Positions 34,160-46,408 are shown, counted from the first letter of the stretch. The stretch is 51,054 nucleotides of DNA from Priapulus caudatus (GCF_000485595.1 NW_014578024.1:28803-79856); one strand, 5' to 3'. Notes: generated by a model not told the origin, from the letters alone. Numbers and translations: made by a program.

Positions 34160-34415
34160 AAGACCACACACGAACACACGTACGCATACATGCACGCATG
34201 CACACACGCATCACACACAGACACACACACACCACATGCACGCACACGCACTACATATGCGCACGCACGCACGTGCACACACACAGACATCTACTAATAC
34301 ATAAAGACACGCATAATTGCACGCACGCGGGCACGAACACACAATAACATGCACACAGGCACAGACACAGTTGCACATATGCACGCACACACACACACAC
34401 ACGGATGCACATGTG
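34160..34415. repeat. CA/CACG-rich microsatellite
   Basis: Imperfect (AC)n and (ACGC)n runs. Cys/Val-rich and His/Thr-rich readings are artefacts. Confidence 0.93.
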
Positions 34416-34439
34416 ACACTAAGGCATATAGTGAACATA

Positions 34440-36270
34440 AAGCGTTGTGACTTAGAGCTAGGTCATGGTGACAGGTCTGCTACGTGATTAGACGTAGGCT
34501 TTGTTTGTACACATCCAAATCTCACAGTTAATTATGGTCAGACAGATTTGACTAAACAATATCAACTTTTTATAATATATCACTGCGTTACATCCAGTTT
34601 ATTGAAGGTAAAGGACAACCTTCTCAAACAGTTAGTGTTTCACTCTCATACATGTGTATAATGAACCCCAGATTTTGGGATTTATCCTTGAGAAATCCTT
34701 GAAAGTGTTGGGCCACATCAAAGTAGCGAAATTCCCTGAGCTGTCAATGCTTGCTAAATTGACGAGTTATACATCTCCCCCATTCACTGCGCTTAAAAAA
34801 TTAAAAGCATTTTTCATGATGCGAGATGAGTGTAAAGGATATCAATTGCTTACATAAGAGAAATTGGATGGTGGGGGAATTTACTAAGATCTTCTTGGCA
34901 GCCATTGACATGAATCAGCGCTGCCATTGCGTGATTGCTCGATGCTCAGAAAATTACAACATCATTTTTCACTGCCCTGGAACGAAATTGCATTTTCCTG
35001 AGCCTCTCAACTTTCTCAGACTGATTATCATTTTTCATGTAATTGAGAAACTAATGCAATATATATTGAATAGACTCCAGTTTTCCCATTTAAACTCGAA
35101 ATTAAAATTACGGATCCTCATTGTATTATTCCCGAAATAAGTTCGCGAAAATGACGAAATGTCGTCATTGCCACGGAGCCTTAGGTACAATCTCCCAGAG
35201 AGATTGTATCATGCAACAAATTGTTTTCTAACATGATTATACTGTCAGTGTCATATCAGCAGACTTAATGTAATGAGTTCTCACTGGTTTCATTATTAAG
35301 AGAAAGTCATCATGATAATCCCATTGCTCACCGTTTTCTAATACACTTTGTCTCGCTTAGTAATTCGAATAACAGTTGAGCCAAGTTCTGAGATGCATGA
35401 GATGTAAAGAAAACCGAAATTACTCGAGCAAACATTATATTTGTCTTCTCGGCTCGCTGAAAAGATGGCTTACGATGACGTCACGATGTTGCAACTGACG
35501 TAGACAGGGTGTTCTATCATTTGCATTGGGGAATGTGAGCTTCGCAGTCGAACTGTTTATCCATGATCTACTACTATTTACAAGATGTATGCATGGCTGT
35601 GTGATGGTCTTCTAATCTAATGTAATGTAAAAAAAAAACATTCGGTAATTTTCATCCTTGAAATCAGGCCGAATACATGAAGTAACCGTGGAGTAATGAA
35701 TGCATAGTAACGTGTAATAGTAAACTTTGCATAATGTCAAAAATAGCCCCACAGTGTTTTGCGATTTTTAATAAAGGCAAGCGCAGATTTATTTACTTAA
35801 CATTTACATTTACTAATAAAATGTGATGTTTTTTACGTATAAATTAATAATGAACAATTGACCTCTCGAGTGTGCAGAAGCAGAGGTTTGACACGTATAC
35901 CCACAATACCACAGTCGATTCTGAGAGCTGTCCTCTTCTCTCCCTAGGCAATGAATCGGCACTAACGCACGATTAATTTTCGATTAGATGAGTGTGAATT
36001 TGCAGCGTGGTAATATTTCAAACGAGTGTCTCTAGCTCTCGCAGGCAGCCTCTTTTGCGCTTTCTTACCACGACTCAGCGCATCTAGATTAATTTCTGCA
36101 GAATTCATCAAGCAGACTCTCTTAAATTATGCAGTGAGTCGGCGAATTATTGGCTGGATAATTGGTGTCACCGGCGTGCCGCGGCAACATTCTGCGCGTA
36201 CCTCGTCTCGCATGCATGCGAAGTGCGAGAGAACGCAAAGTATAATAACGCATACTACGCGAGGCTGTGT
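34440..36270. other. Intergenic, no gene seen
   Basis: Moderately AT-rich single-copy sequence with short unlinked open frames but no coding-like composition or splice pairs. It is part of the 8-kb space between the divergent coiled-coil and COX11 genes, so promoters are expected in this general region. I see no clear core elements. Confidence 0.55.
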
Positions 36271-36276
36271 GATGAC

Positions 36277-36476
36277 CAGGGTTCTCAAAGCTTTTTCATT
36301 ATACTTATAGCATGGCGGGGCTGCCTTTACGGTCATAGTTTTAGCATTTTGAGCATTTTTTCGCTAATTTTAGCATGGCGGCTATGATATTTAGAGTGGC
36401 GGGTGCATTTTAGGATGGCGGGGCTCGACGATAGCCTGGCGGGCCGCCAGCCTATAAGTGCTCTTGGAGAACCCTG
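36277..36476. mobile_element. 200-bp MITE with CAGGGTTCTC ends
   Basis: The ends CAGGGTTCTCAAAG and the complement of CAGGGTTCTCCAAG have one mismatch in 14. The 5-bp duplication ATGAC lies on both sides (36272-36276, 36477-36481). GGCGGG(C/T) words repeat inside. It belongs with the element at 1795-1924. Confidence 0.88.
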
Positions 36477-37014
36477 ATGACATGCGCCACGAGCACAGGC
36501 AACGTATTAGCCAGCAAGCCGTGCAGCCGTGATTTGTACGGTCAGTTTTGAAACTGCATGGCCAAAAATGCGTAGCACGGCCTAAAATATGCTTGGCTGA
36601 GACACACATACGAAAAAATTGCACTCCCAAATATTTTTTCTGCACTCCCACAATACTCATTCCTGGTTAATACCCTGAGCACGGCACCGTTGTCGGTTTG
36701 CCCCTGAGCTTCATCGTCTTCTTCTTCGCATGCGAGAGAAATGCGAGAGAACGGAAAGAAGTCTAAAATCGCGTACTACATACACGAGGCCTTGTAGTCG
36801 GTTTGCTACCTGAGCTTCTTCTTCCGCATCTGGAATTTATCAAATTCAGCAGTGCCGGTGTTCCGCGCAGTCGATTGCCGTCTAGCCTCCCTCGCGGAAA
36901 TCGCCTGGTCTGCACTCTGTGACTGTCCGTAGTGGGCATTCCATTAAATGTGCCGTGAGCATGTACAAAAAGTACATGTCTTCCTGAACTATGTTTGTCT
37001 CTTTCTCTTTCATG

Positions 37015-37080
37015 CTTTCTCTCTCTCTCTCTCTCTCTCGCTTCCATCGTTACCCCTCTCCTCTCTGCTGTCGTCTCTCA

Positions 37081-37113
<33 letters not shown>

Positions 37114-37250
37114 GTCCTCTTTCTCCTCTCTCTCGTTCTCTCTCTCTCTCTCTGCTCTTCTTTTCTCTCCTCACTTCCCTCTCTTCTTCCCTCTCCCGTC
37201 TCACCTCCCTCTCTCTCTGTCTCTCGCGCGTGCAGAAGAGGGGACGGTCT
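37015..37250. repeat. (CT)n polypyrimidine tract
   Basis: CT-rich low complexity. The Ser/Leu-rich readings on plus and Arg/Glu-rich readings on minus are artefacts. Confidence 0.95.
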
Positions 37251-37369
37251 TTCTCTCTCGTACCCGAGACTCTGCTCTCTACGTACGCTTTGCGTACTGA
37301 CGTGTCATGTGATGGTATAGTTAGCACTGGTGATTCAAGTAAAAACGCGACGCCCATGTTGTCTGTTTA

Positions 37370-37620
37370 ATGCGAGGCCTGATGTCAGATTTCAAGGGGA
37401 TTCGTGTTGCTGCTGGCGCTGGACGTAGGGAGCAGCAGCAGCAGCGACGAGCAGCAGCAGGTGCAGCAGCACACGCTCTCTGCTTCCCCTCACTGAAAGC
37501 CTTGCTAAACGCTGGCTCATCTACAAGTAGAACCCGCTCCCCCTCTCCTGAGGCCTTCCCCTGCTTCCCGAGCCTGTCCCTGCCCCTCGGCACATTCCCT
37601 GCGGAGAAAGCTTAGCTGCC
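37370..37620. other. GC-rich segment with GCAGCAG run, no gene assigned
   Basis: A short CAG-type triplet run (37432-37475) sits in a GC-rich segment open on both strands for about 80-90 residues. No domain, splice context or family is recognised. It might be 5' sequence of COX11 or unrelated. Confidence 0.35.
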
Positions 37621-37749
37621 TGCCTGGTGTGGAGGTCTGTTTATCGTGGTCCTCTCTCGCTGCGTGCGTGCGGAGGGGGAGGGGGAGGGGGAGGGAAAGT
37701 GAAACTGTCCTGAATAGATTCTCCGATGACGGCAGCTGGAAGTCGATGA

Positions 37750-38250
37750 GCCGAGATTCTCATCTCCCTCTCCCTCTCTCTCTCTCTCCCTCTCTCTCTC
37801 TTGTGTGCTCTCTGCTCCTCTCTCTTCCTCGCCTCTCTGCTCTCGTGTCGCTTCTCGGTCTCCCTCTCTCTCTTTCTCGCTCTCTCTCCCCCTATCTGCG
37901 CTCCTCGCTCGTCCTCGCTGCTCATTCCCGTAGGGGAGTCTTTCTCTCATCTCTCTCGTCCCTCCACTCGTCCCTGCTTTCCGCTCCCTCTACCCTCTCC
38001 CTCGTCCCCTCTCCCTCTCCCGTCCTCCCTCCCTCTCCTCTCTCCCTCTCCCTCTCGCCTGCGCCCTCTCGCCTCGTCACCTCTCGACCTCTCTCTCCTC
38101 CCTCTCCCGCCCGCTCCCTCTCCTCTCGCCTCCTCTCTTTCATGTCCCCTCGTCTCTCTCCCTCTCTCTCCATCGTCCTCGGCGTCTTCTCTGCTCCTCG
38201 GGTCTTTCTCTCTGCCCCTCTCTCTCCCGCTCTCTGTCGTCACTGTATCT
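37750..38250. repeat. CT-rich polypyrimidine tract upstream of COX11
   Basis: CTCTCC/CCTCTC words dominate 500 bases, interspersed with CGTC. No coding signal. Confidence 0.93.
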
Positions 38251-38769
38251 GTGTAACACGGCTTCAAACACGCCGTGCAGAATGCGTGTGGTTGAGCGTA
38301 GGTTTCCCCTGCGCGGCGACTACCCTTCACAGCTAATGCTTCGTTATCCTCGCTTATAGAATCTCTCATCGCGCGCCTCGCTGGACTGCTTATGATCGCA
38401 GCGCAGCGCGTATGTCATATTACTGCTTTGGAATCCGTTTTGCCGAGAAAGGGAGCCGGTTTTTAGAGTGAATTATTCGTTAGTTTTGTCATGATTGCGA
38501 GCGCAGTGTATAGTCTCTCTCGGTAAATGTCGGCGATAGCACTTTCGTTCGAGTGCAAAAATATTTCTCTCGTGTGTCAAATATGTGAGTCGTGTGGTGA
38601 TTTTGAATTTGTCTGGCTTAATTTGCGTCTTCTAATTTTAAATTTGTGTGTGTGTCCACTTGCGTGTGTTTGATTTTTGCATTCAGATTCTTTAATGGAA
38701 AACTTTTGTAGAAATCTTCTGAAATGGGCTGAAACCTTTTGCTAGCAAATGTCAGTGCAACATCAGCAA

Positions 38770-38835
38770 TGTGTGTGTGCGTGTGTGTGCGTGTGTGCGT
38801 GCATGCGTGCGTGTGCGCGCGTGTGTGTGTATGTT
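38770..38835. repeat. (GT)n / GTGC microsatellite
   Basis: GTGTGTGTGCGTGTGTGCGT-type tract, 170 bases before the first COX11 coding exon. Confidence 0.93.
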
Positions 38836-39003
38836 GCTACGAGTAGAAGCAGAAGTTTTTGAAATAATTATGAAGGCAGGATGAGCAAAAGCGAGCATTT
38901 TAACAGTTATACAACAACGAATTGGTGAAAACTACGACGTATTAATTGTAGCTGTTCAACTGTGATGTAACCAGCCTTCTTACGCTGATATCATGACTTT
39001 CAG

Positions 39004-42000
39004 ATGCTCAGTTTAGCGTGTCAGGCATCTCTCGCGGGAGGGACCCGGACTGGAGTCTACCGACACGTCTGCCGGAGCGTGCGTCGCCACGCCGCGGCGA
39101 TGGTTACCGCGGCGACCGCAGCGCATCCCTCCGCAAACTCCGCCGGGTCGCGGGACGTCCTGGACGCGTCGCCGCGGCGACCGGACGCGGAGACGCCGGG
39201 GCGGCACCGGCTTCGGCCATGCGGACTACAGATGCTCTCTTGTTTTGCTAGTCACCGTGGTGATCGTTGCACGAACTTCTTCGTCTCGCTCGTCGCCGTG
39301 CCGCCTCTGTTGTCGTCGTTGCCCTCGGCGATGGGCGCACGGTGGCTTCACGTGGGCGCGTCGCAACGTGCGGCGGGAGGCGGGTCGCCACGGCGACGCT
39401 CGCACTCGTATGAGACTTCGACAACGCTGATGTACGCGTCGGCGCTGCTGGTGCTGGTGGGTGGGATCAGCTACGCCGCCGTGCCCATGTACAGGATGTT
39501 CTGTCAGGTATGTATGTCTCTCTCTCTCTCTCTCTTTCTCGCTCCCCCCCTCTCTCTCTCTCTTATTTTATCTCTTCTATCTATCGTCTCTTACCGCGCT
39601 GCTGGTGCTGCTGTCAGGTATGCACGTGTGTATTATATATATGTAATATATATACCTTCTCTCTTCTCTCTCTCTCTCCTCTCTCTCTCTCATCTCTTCA
39701 TCATCTCTCCTCTCTCTCTCCTCTCTCTCTCTCCTCTCTCTCTACCTCTCTCCTCTCTCCTCTCTCTCTCTCATCGCTCTCTCTTCTCGCTCTCTCTCTC
39801 TGCTCTTCATCTCTCTGGTCCGCTTCTCTCATATCTTCTCTCATATCTGTGTGTGTGTGTTTGTCGTGTGTGTCTTTCTTTCTTACTCTTACTCCTCTAT
39901 CTCTGTCTCCCTCTCTCCCCCCGGCACGGCTCATCCCATTAAAAACTCCGCCGTCGAACTCGAGGCGACTTGATTAATTCACGATTGATTGATTAATTGA
40001 TTGATTAATTAATCGATTGATTACTCTGCACGGCAGGCGACGGGTCTCGGCGGCCAGGCGGGGCTCCTGAAGAGCGCCGCGGACGCCGACAAGGTGGAGA
40101 CGTTGAAGAAGGTCGCTCGCAGCGTGCTTCGTATAGACGGTGCGAGTTCAACGCGGACAGCGGCCCTCGAGCATGCGCTGGAACTTCAAGTCCGCCAGCA
40201 GGCACAGCGTAAGGTGAGGTGTGGGTGGAGCTGGTGAGGGAGCGCTAACGTAGGTGATTGGGTTGTGGTGTAGAACGGCCGCTAGCAATCGCTGCAACTT
40301 CAAGCGGCCGCGCAGCGTCAACAGTGAGCGCTGCAACGAACACGCGTGCGGGGAGCTGGGCGAGGGAGCGCTAACGTACGTGATTGGGTTGTGGATGTAG
40401 ACATGTGCCCGCGAGCATGCGGCGCTGGTACTGTCAAGCTGCAGCAGAGGCGCCAACAGCATGTCAAGGTGAGCCAATGAGTGCGCGTGTGCGGGGGGCT
40501 GGGGGAGGGGGCACACTGAGGAGCCACGGTTAATCGTGGGGTGGCGTGATCGTGGTAGGGCATTCACATACACGCCGCGGACTGCACGTTACCGGTTTCC
40601 ATTCTGCTCGTTTTTGCAGCTCACCTTTGACATCGTCAATGCTCTGAGCTATTGGCCATAGGTCGTCGTCCGTCAACATTTCTGCTACGAGTCAACGATA
40701 ACTCAGGAACCGTTTGAACGCCACAATGATTCGAACACCTTGGGTATAGTTGTTATGCTACTGCTCCGCATATTAAAACGTCTTATTTGGAGCGCTGCCA
40801 GTCGACGTACTTTCGAGCCACGGCAATTTTTGGCCAAAAATGGGACTTGCCTTTACTGAGTCAAGGTTTAACGGCATTTTGCTCATTTTTGCGTATGTGA
40901 ATGAATAAGGGCTAAGGGTTTGATATTTTAAAAAAATTTATGCAAATTAGGTGGGTTTGGCAATTAATAGCATATTAATATAGACACCGCAGATACTACA
41001 AACAGTCTGTGGTGTCACACTTGTCTTAGTGTGTTTTAAAAGATTTCATTGACACGATATCTTTAATGGCAAAACTTCCCTGGCTTAGAACATCATGATA
41101 TTATATCTTATTATTATTTATATTATTCATTATTATGATATAATGATTTATGCTAAGAAACACAAAGCGGGTATAGCGCTCATTCTACCGACACAAATTT
41201 GTCGATTCATCTGTTGGTATGTATAATTAAATTTATTCTATAATTTATATATAATTTATTTATCTATTTCTCACTAAAAAATTACACCACTATAATTATC
41301 AAGAGTATATAATGGGAGTTCTCCCATATATATACTCTTCGTTTCTATAATGTACGTCGATGGTTGCTCAATTAAAACTGACTTCTTCTCACTTTTTTGT
41401 GGTGAGCTACAGTGTCATTGACATTTTCATGTTATATAAAATCGTGGTGCGTGCGTTTCGGCGTCCGTGACACGTGCCGACGGGCAGTGGTTCCGTCGTT
41501 TCGTTGTTCCGTGGTTCCGCTCTACGTTAATCTTCGTTCGTGCGTCCTTGACAGTTGCACCCGGGAGAGACGGCTCTGGCGTTCTACACGGCTACGAATC
41601 CGACAGACGACCCCGTGACGGGCATCTCCACCTACAACGTCGTGCCGTTCGAGGCCGGACTGTACTTCAACAAGATCCAGGTGCGTGTGCATGTGCGTGT
41701 GCGTGCATGCGTGTGGGTGTGTGTGTGTGCTGTGCATGTGCATGTGCGTGCATGCATGTGTGCGTGCGTGCATGCATGTGTGCGTGCGTGCATGCGTGCA
41801 TGCGAGTAGGTTAGGGTTAGGGGTGAGGTTGGGCTTAGAGGTAGGGTTGGGGTAAAGTGAGGGTTAGAGGTAGGGTTGGGGTAAAGTGAAGGTTAGAGGT
41901 AGGGTTAGGGTAAATGTTAGAGTTAGAGTTAGGGTTTGGGTAAATGTTAGGGTTAGAGGTAGGGTTAGAATTAGGGAAAATGTTAAGGTTAGGGTTATCG

Positions 42001-42145
42001 TAAGGGTCAGGATTAAGATTAGGGTTAAGATTAGGGTTAGGAATACGGCTGCTAATTAATCACGAGGCATCGGTAAACCTAACGTCATTTTGCTTTGTTT
42101 CAGTGTTTCTGTTTTGAGGAGCAACTTCTGAATCCACACGAACAG
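39004..42145 (+). CDS. COX11: Cytochrome c oxidase assembly protein COX11, exons 1-4 (3' end missing)
   Basis: COX11 is an inner-membrane copper chaperone that delivers Cu(I) to the CuB site of cytochrome oxidase subunit 1. Exon 1 is 39004-39507: a long Arg-rich mitochondrial leader, then the membrane span TLMYASALLVLVGGISYAAV and YRMFCQ at the donor. Exon 2 starts at 40037 (ATGLGGQAGLLKSAADADKV). Exon 3 is 41555-41680 (GETALAFYTATNPTDDPV, then STYNVVPFEAGLYFNKIQ). Exon 4 is 42104-42145 (CFCFEEQLLNPHEQ), holding the CFCF copper ligands. Junctions are phase 0. Within exon 2 the expected RFNADSG...MRWNFKPQQ stretch is broken by several small indels and repeated three times. The exon for the conserved FFYIDPE end is not found before the window ends. 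The leader is longer than in vertebrates. An acceptor-like TTTCAG just before the ATG suggests a 5' non-coding exon. Confidence 0.96.
39510..39940. repeat. (CT)n tract in COX11 intron 1
   Basis: It starts three bases after the exon 1 donor (GTATGTATG) and runs most of the intron with TCTCTC and a GTGTGTGTG patch. Frames reading on from exon 1 are artefacts. Confidence 0.95.
40141..40480 (+). repeat. Triplicated 3' half of COX11 exon 2 with donor
   Basis: About 122-bp units at 40141-40265, 40266-40385 and 40386-40480. Each contains AGCATGCGCTGGAACTTCAA-like sequence (MRWNFK), a Gln-rich end, a GTGAG(C/G) donor in copies 1 and 3, and the shared intron text GAGGGAGCGCTAACGTA, GGTGATTGGGTTGTGG. 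All three have different indels. Only copy 3 ends with the expected GTCAAG|GTGAGC. Confidence 0.85.
40560..41550. other. COX11 intron 2, no other feature
   Basis: AT-rich intron sequence with a TTATTATT patch near 41110. It ends in the acceptor CCTTGACAG at 41554. Confidence 0.7.
41681..41805. repeat. GTGCATGCGTGT microsatellite in COX11 intron 3
   Basis: Starts exactly at the exon 3 donor (CAG|GTGCGTGTGC), so the splice site is the first unit of the (GTGC/GTGT)n array. Confidence 0.93.
41805..42050. repeat. Degenerate TTAGGG-like interstitial array
   Basis: About 30 units near TTAGGGT, GTTAGAGG and TAGGGTTGGGGTAAA. It runs G-rich strand on plus inside COX11 intron 3. It is imperfect, so an old interstitial telomere-like array rather than a chromosome end. 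Confidence 0.85.
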
Positions 42146-42479
42146 GTGAGCGATGTGACTCCGAGATGGAACATTGTATAGAGCGAACAAAACAAGGAAG
42201 GGAAATGGTAGACATAGATGGATCGGGAAATGAGAAAAGGAAGGGATGGAATAGGAAGGATTGGAGAGCAAAGGATGGACGGGGGCAGAAATGTATGCAT
42301 ACTTGATACGGAAATGACGAAATACATGGTTAATGGCTGTGATTCGTATCGTTTTAAAATTTCGTCGTTCCGAATGGGTTCCTCTGTTTCATGGTTTTCC
42401 CGCAATTTCCCTAATTGAGCGAAGAGGGCGCCATCTCACGAGGACTTGTCTTGCTTCATCTAGTTAAGACGTGATGTAT

Positions 42480-42790
42480 AGTAAACATGGTATATATTTG
42501 AGACATAGTGTATGTGAAACTCAGTGTATATGGGATGGAGTATGTCAGTCATGGTGTATTTGAGACATGCTGCGTTAGAGATACGTCATATATGAGACGT
42601 GGTGTATTTGAGACATGGTGTATTTGAGATGTGGTGTACTTGAGACATGCTACGTTAGAGATACGTCATATATAACACATGGGTGTGTTTGGCTGTTTGA
42701 GACGTGGTATATTTGAGACGTGATGTATTTGAGACGTGATGTATTTGAGACGTGGTGTATTTGAGACGTGATGTATTTGAGACGGATGCG
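42480..42790. repeat. ~16-bp minisatellite (GTGTATTTGAGACRTG)n
   Basis: About 15 imperfect copies of GATGTATTTGAGACGT, with a longer CTACGTTAGAGATACGTCAT variant twice. It lies in the intron after COX11 exon 4. Confidence 0.88.
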
Positions 42791-42842
42791 TAATGAACGC
42801 TTCTAATGCCATAGTGCCACTCGTCGGAGAAGCAACACTTAA

Positions 42843-43534
42843 TAAAGGAGAGAGAGAGGGGCGGCGTGAGAGAGCAGGCGCAAGAGACGAAGAGCCAGAG
42901 AGAGCTAGTATGGGAGCCCGAGAGCCCAGAGAGAGAGTGTAGAGGTGAGATGTGAGAGTGAGAGAGAGAGAGTGAGTGAGAAGAGATTGAGAGAGAGAGA
43001 TGAGAGAGAGAGAACGAGAGACAGAGAAGAGAGCGAGAGACAGGAGAGGAGAGAGACGAGAGAGAGAGAGGAGAGGAGAGTAGAGAGAGTGAGAGTGGAG
43101 TGAGGAGTGAAGAGAGAGAGACAGAGAGAGAAGAGAGAGAGGAGAGATGAGGAGCGAGAGAGGGCGAGAGAGGATGAGAGTAGAGAGAAGAGAGAGGAGA
43201 GAGAGACGAGAGAGAGAGGCGAGAGGAGAGCGAGAGAGAGAAGAGAGAGAGAGAGAGAGAGCGAGAAGAAAGGAGAGAGGAGAGAGCGAGCGCGCCGAAA
43301 GAGAGAGAGAGGAGAGGAGAGAGAGAGGCGAGAGAGAGATGAGGAGAGAGAAGAGAGAAAGACAGTAGAGAGGGAGAGAAGAAAGAGAGAGAGAGAGAGA
43401 GTGAGAGTAGAGTGAGAGAGAGAAAAGAGAGAGAGAGAGAGAGAGATGAGGAGGCGAGAGTGAGAGGAGGAGAGAGAGAGAGATGAGGAGAGAGAGAGAG
43501 AGAAAGAAGCGAGAGAGAGGGAGTAGAGAGCGGC

Positions 43535-43580
<46 letters not shown>

Positions 43581-43905
43581 CGAGAGAGAGAGAGAGAGAG
43601 AAATGAGAGAGGAGAGAGAGAGAAAGCAGAGAGAGAGAGTGTGTGAGATGGAGAAGGACAGGCGAGAGACGGAGAGTAAGAAGGAGAAGATGAGAGAGAA
43701 GAGAGAGACAGAGAGACGCAGAAAGCGAAGAGAGAAGAAGAGAGAGAGAGAGCAGAGAGAGACAGATAGAGAGAGAGAGAGAGAGTAGAGACAGAGAGAG
43801 GGAAGAGAGAGAGAGGAGAGAGAGAGAGAGAGTAGAGAGGGCGGAGACAGAGAGACAGAGTGAAGTGAGAAAAAAAGAGAGACAGTAAAATAAACAGACA
43901 GAAAG
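42843..43905. repeat. (GA)n polypurine tract
   Basis: About 1 kb of GAGAGA with sparse CGAG and GTGAG words, purine-rich on the plus strand. Long Ser/Leu readings on minus are artefacts. Confidence 0.96.
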
Positions 43906-43909
43906 AGAG

Positions 43910-44281
43910 GCTTCCCTCGACGCAGTGAGGCGTCTATTAAGCATAACGACACGAGTCAACTACAGTAATGACGAATTTGCGTCCCACGCCATGGTGGGAT
44001 AGTAGGTAGGCGAACGGTGGCGCGGGCAGCGGAATTTGTGGAGCAATGTGGGGAGCGAGAGGAGACAGAGAAAGCGAGAGAGGAGAAAGAAATAGCAGGA
44101 GAGAGAGAGATGAAGAGAGAGAGAGAGAGAGAGAGACCGAGAGAGAGAGAGAGGGGGGAGAGAGAGAGAGAGAGACACGACAGACAGACTGACAGACAGA
44201 CAGACAGACAGAGCAGACAGACAGAAGACAGACAGCCAGACAGACCAGCCAGACAGACAGTCCAGACAGCCAGAACAGCCG

Positions 44282-44319
<38 letters not shown>

Positions 44320-44853
44320 CGAAGCTGTGGGTCGATGGCAGGCGACGAGCGGTGCTAAGCCACAAGAGCACGTGCAATAAGTAATCGAAAATTGCTACGC
44401 ATGGTGGCGATATATAGCGACAGGTTGGCGCGCAAGGGAATTTCGTGTCCAAGGGCTTATAGCGCGCGCGAAGGTTTCTGCATTTGGATTGGCAAAGACT
44501 CAAACGTGGAGAGAGTGATGAGCGCGAGGAGAGAGAACGTAGAGAGAGACTGAGAGAGAGAGTACGAGAGGAGAGAGAGAGAGAGAGAGAGAGTGAGCGA
44601 GGTAAGAAAGAGAGAGAGAGAGAGAGAAGAGGAGAGCGAGAGAGAAGAGAGAGAGAGTGTGAGAAGAGAGACAGAGTGAGCGAGCGCAGAGAAGAGGTGA
44701 GAGAGGAAGAGAACCGAGGAGGAAGACCCGAGAGAGACTCGAGCGAGAGAGAGAGAAGAGAGAAATGTGACGAGACGGAGAGAGAGAGACGTAGAGAGTA
44801 GATTGAGAGAGCAGAGAGAGAGAGAGAGGAGAGAGACGAGAGAGAGAGGAGAG

Positions 44854-44890
<37 letters not shown>

Positions 44891-45001
44891 GATAGAGAGA
44901 GGGAGAGAGAGAGAGAGAGAGAGAGAGATGAGATACGGAGAGAGAGAGGAGAGAGAGAGAGAGAGAGAGAGCAGATGAAGGAGAGAGAGAGAGATGAGAG
45001 A

Positions 45002-45052
<51 letters not shown>

Positions 45053-45083
45053 AGAGGAGAGAGAGAGAGACCGAGCAGAGAAC

Positions 45084-45115
<32 letters not shown>

Positions 45116-45148
45116 CGAGAGAGAGAGGAGAGAGGAGAGAGGAGCGCG

Positions 45149-45188
<40 letters not shown>

Positions 45189-46167
45189 AGGAGCAGAAGA
45201 GAAAGAGAGAGAGACAGTAGAGAGAGAGAGAGAGAGAAAGTGAGTAGAGAAGACGAGAAGAAAGAGGGAGAGAGGTGTGTGTGAGATGGAGAAGGACAGG
45301 GCGAGGACGGGGAGTATAGAAGGAGAGATGCGAGAGAGAGAGAGAGAGACAGAGAGACCATGAAAAGCGAGAGACGAGAGAGAGAGAGAGAGAGAGACGA
45401 GATAAGAGAGAGAGGAGAGCGAGAACAGAGAGAGAGCGAGAGAGAGTGAGAGAGAGAGAGAGGAGAGAGAGGCCGAGACAGAGAGACAAGGAATGAGAAA
45501 AAAGAGAGTGCAGTAAGACAAACCGACAGAAAAGAGAGCTGTCCATCGACGGCAGCGAGCGTTGCTATAAGCATGAACGACACGAGCAATACAGTAATAC
45601 CGAATTTTTGCTAAGGCCATGGTGGCGATATATAGCGGACGGTGGCGCGCAGGGAATTCGTGAGAATGTGGGAGCGAGAGAAGACACGTGAGAATAAGCG
45701 AGAGAGAGAGAAAGAAATAGAGAGAGAGAGAGAGCCAGAGAGAGAGAGAGAGAGAAGGGGGAGAGAGAGAGAGAGAAGAGAGAAGAGCGACAGACTGACA
45801 GACAGACGCAGACAGACAGAGCAGACAGACAGCCAGACAACGCCAGACAGCCAGACCCAGAGCAGACAGACAGCCAGACACCCAGACAGACAGAGACAGA
45901 TCAGACAGACAGATCAGAAAGCTGCGTCGATGGCAGCGCGGAGCGTCTTAAGCGCGGACGGACACGTGCAATGACAGTAATAGAAAATTGCTACCATTGG
46001 TGGCGAATAATAGGGCGACGCTGGCGCGCAGGGAATTTGTGTCAGGGTAATGCGCGAAGGTTATGCGATTTGGATTGCAAAAATAACAACGTGCAAGACG
46101 AGAGTGAGAGTTGAGAGTGAGCAGAGAAGAGAATCAGAGAGAGACTGAGAGAAGAGTCAGAGAGAGC

Positions 46168-46199
<32 letters not shown>

Positions 46200-46245
46200 G
46201 AGAGAGTGAGGCGAGGGAAAGAGAGAAGAGAGAGACGAGAGCACG

Positions 46246-46279
<34 letters not shown>

Positions 46280-46376
46280 CTGAGTGTCTGTGTGTGTGTG
46301 GAGAGAGAAACAAGAAAAAAACAGATGAGGTCGCGCGAGAGAAAGAGTGAGAGAGAGAGAGAACGCAGAGAAGACT

Positions 46377-46408
<32 letters not shown>

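Noticed and set aside
36948-38369. Ser/Leu-rich plus and Arg/Glu-rich minus frames
   Set aside because: Polypyrimidine low complexity, as above.
42655-45881. Very long Ser/Leu-rich open frames (up to 550 residues) on the minus strand
   Set aside because: They are pure readings of (GA)n/(CT)n; every frame of such a tract is open and the composition is only Ser, Leu, Arg and Glu.
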